A stretch of 7,440 nucleotides of DNA from the NCBI GenBank assembly GCA_015222915.1, contig JADFWE010000076.1, forward strand, positions 1 to 7,440. Reading direction: 5' to 3'. The notes under the pieces were generated by a model. That model ran no database searches, had not been told where the DNA came from, and worked only from the letters and a program-made list of their open reading frames with translations. The DNA comes from Pseudomonadota bacterium (GTDB lineage Bacteria; Pseudomonadota; Gammaproteobacteria; SZUA-229). A program made the translations under genes and the position numbers. This document shows positions 6,543 to 7,440 of this stretch, one piece after another (within the stretch, counting starts at the first letter, position 1; each line of letters starts with the position of its first letter).

Positions 6543-7145
6543 TTTCCCCTTCCCATGTCGCCGCACATCCGGTACCCCATCCGTCAGCCGTATCACCGTG
6601 GTCGGCTCGATACCGCAATGCCCGCCATCGATGATCAGATCCACCTGTTTTTCCAGCTGTGAACGGATATCCTCGGCATCGGTTACCGGAAGATCTTCAC
6701 CTGGCATAACCAGGGTACAACTTATCAGTGGCTGCCTCAGCTCATCCAACAGCGCATTCACCACCGGGTGATCCACTACCCGTAACCCGATATGACGGCG
6801 TTTAGGGTGCATCAGTCTTCGTGGCACTTCAGATGTAGCTGGCAGAATAAAGGTATATGGCCCCGGTGTCAGCGACTTCAGCAGCCGATAATCGGTATTA
6901 CTGATCTTGGCATAGGTCGCAATCTCCGACAGATCACGGCACACCAGGGTCAGGTTATGCTTCTCATCGATCTGGCGGATTCGACGCAGGCGAGTCACTG
7001 CACTCTTATCCCCGATATGGCAGCCCAGCGCGTAGCTGGAGTCAGTCGGATACACGATAACCCCGCCCTTATGAATAATATCCACCGCCTGTTTTATCAG
7101 ACGCAGCTGCGGATTTTCGGGATGAATTTGGAAGTATTGACTCAT
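6528..7145 (-). CDS. yciO: YciO, YrdC/Sua5-fold protein (L-threonylcarbamoyladenylate synthase family)
   Basis: Protein of 205 residues, one shorter than E. coli YciO and close to it along its whole length, including the N-terminus MSQ(Y/F)F.IHP.NPQ.RLI, which fixes the start at ATG 7145. YrdC-fold motifs seen are GGVIVYPTDSSYALGC (27-42), the KHNLTLVCRDLSE basic loop (62-74), TPGPYTFILPAT (93-104), CTLVMPGE (143-150) and PTTVIRL (181-187). The TsaC/Sua5 branch makes threonylcarbamoyl-AMP for t6A37 of tRNA; YciO is a paralogous branch whose cellular role is unsettled and which is not thought to replace TsaC. The last four codons and stop form a 12-bp hairpin. The start has no Shine-Dalgarno site, and a palindrome arm begins 8 bases upstream of it. 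yciB is transcribed divergently. Confidence 0.93.
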   Translation of the reverse strand: MSQYFQIHPENPQLRLIKQAVDIIHKGGVIVYPTDSSYALGCHIGDKSAVTRLRRIRQIDEKHNLTLVCRDLSEIATYAKISNTDYRLLKSLTPGPYTFILPATSEVPRRLMHPKRRHIGLRVVDHPVVNALLDELRQPLISCTLVMPGEDLPVTDAEDIRSQLEKQVDLIIDGGHCGIEPTTVIRLTDGVPDVRRHGKGKDHGL

Positions 7146-7152
7146 GGAAGCA

Positions 7153-7305
7153 GTGAATAGTTAATAGTGAATAACGAATAGTGAAAGCAAGTAACAGGTT
7201 TTACTGAACCATAAATTTCATTTATTTCAAATAACGCATTTTACACGGGGCGCTATTAAAAAGTCTTTATCTTTTACTGTTCACTATTCACTGTTAACTA
7301 TTCAC
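7153..7305. repeat. Heptad-built palindrome (copy 3) between yciO and yciB
   Basis: The left arm 7153-7187 and right arm 7271-7305 are 35-base inverted repeats matching at 30 positions; all five differences are transitions. Both arms divide into five 7-base units in the same register, mostly GTGAATA. The odd second unit is mirrored: GTTAATA on the left against GTTAACA on the right. The 83-base interior holds GC-rich CACGGGGCGC (7244-7253) directly before TATTAAAAAGTCTTT (7254-7268), the box shared with copy 2. The element occupies most of the divergent promoter region and begins 8 bases from the yciO start. Confidence 0.8.
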
Positions 7306-7328
7306 TTGTTTACCAACACGGGTATAAT
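7301..7328 (+). promoter_or_regulatory. Candidate sigma-70 promoter for yciB
   Basis: A perfect -10 hexamer TATAAT lies at 7323-7328. TTCACT at 7301-7306, with a 16-base spacer, matches TTGACA at four of six positions. The transcript would start near 7335, about 50 bases before the ATG. The -35 lies mostly in the outermost unit of the copy 3 palindrome. A second TATAAT at 7367-7372 is too close to the start codon for a normal leader. Confidence 0.45.
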
Positions 7329-7385
7329 GCCTGCCCACGCAGTGCCACAAAGGCACGAACAAAAACTATAATATACATTAACAAT

Positions 7386-7440
7386 ATGAAGCTACTATTT
7401 GATTTCTTTCCAATTATCCTGTTTTTTGTCAGCTATTATC
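7386..7440 (+). CDS. yciB: Septation protein A (YciB), N-terminal fragment
   Basis: Only the first 18 codons are in the window; the gene runs off the right edge. The peptide MKLLFDFFPIILFFVSYY closely follows the start of YciB/IspZ-family inner-membrane proteins (E. coli begins MKQFLDFLPLVVFFAFY), which have several membrane helices and are linked to cell division and envelope synthesis. The ATG at 7386 fits the family start, though the preceding CATTAACAAT has no Shine-Dalgarno match. It is divergent from yciO across 240 bases. Confidence 0.82.
   Translation, partial: MKLLFDFFPIILFFVSYY

Noticed and set aside
6792..7160. 122-codon plus-strand ORF
   Set aside because: Antisense shadow of yciO, whose full-length similarity to E. 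coli YciO is unmistakable.
7238..7243. TAAAAT on the minus strand as the yciO -10
   Set aside because: The matching -35 region is at best three of six at allowed spacings, so it is not called as a promoter.
7153..7305. CRISPR array or variable tandem repeat reading of the heptads
   Set aside because: Units are contiguous 7-mers without spacers and are arranged as inverted arms; no cas genes are nearby.
7367..7372. Second TATAAT close to the yciB start as a promoter
   Set aside because: Transcription would start about 7 bases before the ATG and no -35 is seen; the TATAAT at 7323-7328 is better placed.

Overview
The window is a piece of gammaproteobacterial chromosome of moderate G+C. Nearly all of it is one co-directional block on the minus strand. 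In transcription order this is yciO, a site-2 (M50) membrane protease, trpS, scpA, scpB and rluB. The proteins resemble E. coli YciO (nearly the same length and the same N-terminus) and RluB. SMC partner genes scpA-scpB replace the MukBEF system of enterobacteria, which points to a non-enterobacterial lineage of the Chromatiales or sulfur-oxidizer kind. That placement is inference; no rRNA or marker allows a firm one.

Layout. Positions 1-102 hold an imperfect palindrome cut by the window edge. 176-1237 (-) encodes an exported protein with two tandem thioredoxin domains, SoxW-like. 1247-1554 is a gene-free gap with one short dispersed-type repeat. 1555-2499 (-) is rluB, 2535-3398 (-) scpB, 3463-4392 (-) scpA, 4437-5654 (-) trpS, and 5690-6343 (-) the M50 protease. 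6402-6514 is a second palindrome, touching a 12-bp hairpin (6515-6542) that contains the yciO stop codon. 6528-7145 (-) is yciO. 7153-7305 is a third palindrome inside the divergent intergenic region. From 7386 (+) the first 18 codons of yciB (septation protein A) begin.

How the genes fit together. The block mixes information-processing functions: tryptophan charging of tRNA (TrpS), SMC-ScpAB chromosome condensation and segregation, 23S rRNA pseudouridylation (RluB), a YrdC-fold protein (YciO) and intramembrane proteolysis. Gaps between trpS, scpA, scpB and rluB are 35-64 bases, so co-transcription is likely. A terminator-like hairpin after trpS and the larger yciO-M50 gap could make expression uneven. 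The thioredoxin gene is probably a separate transcription unit with its own good Shine-Dalgarno site.

Most notable. (1) The three palindromes share one design: arms built from 7-base units of form RYGAANR. Arm sequence differs between copies but is matched within each copy. (2) TrpS carries a four-cysteine array almost identical in spacing to the [4Fe-4S] site of Thermotoga TrpRS. (3) The SoxW-like protein is an internal duplication with two different CxxC sites. I see no phage, CRISPR, toxin-antitoxin or defence genes, and no tRNA or rRNA.
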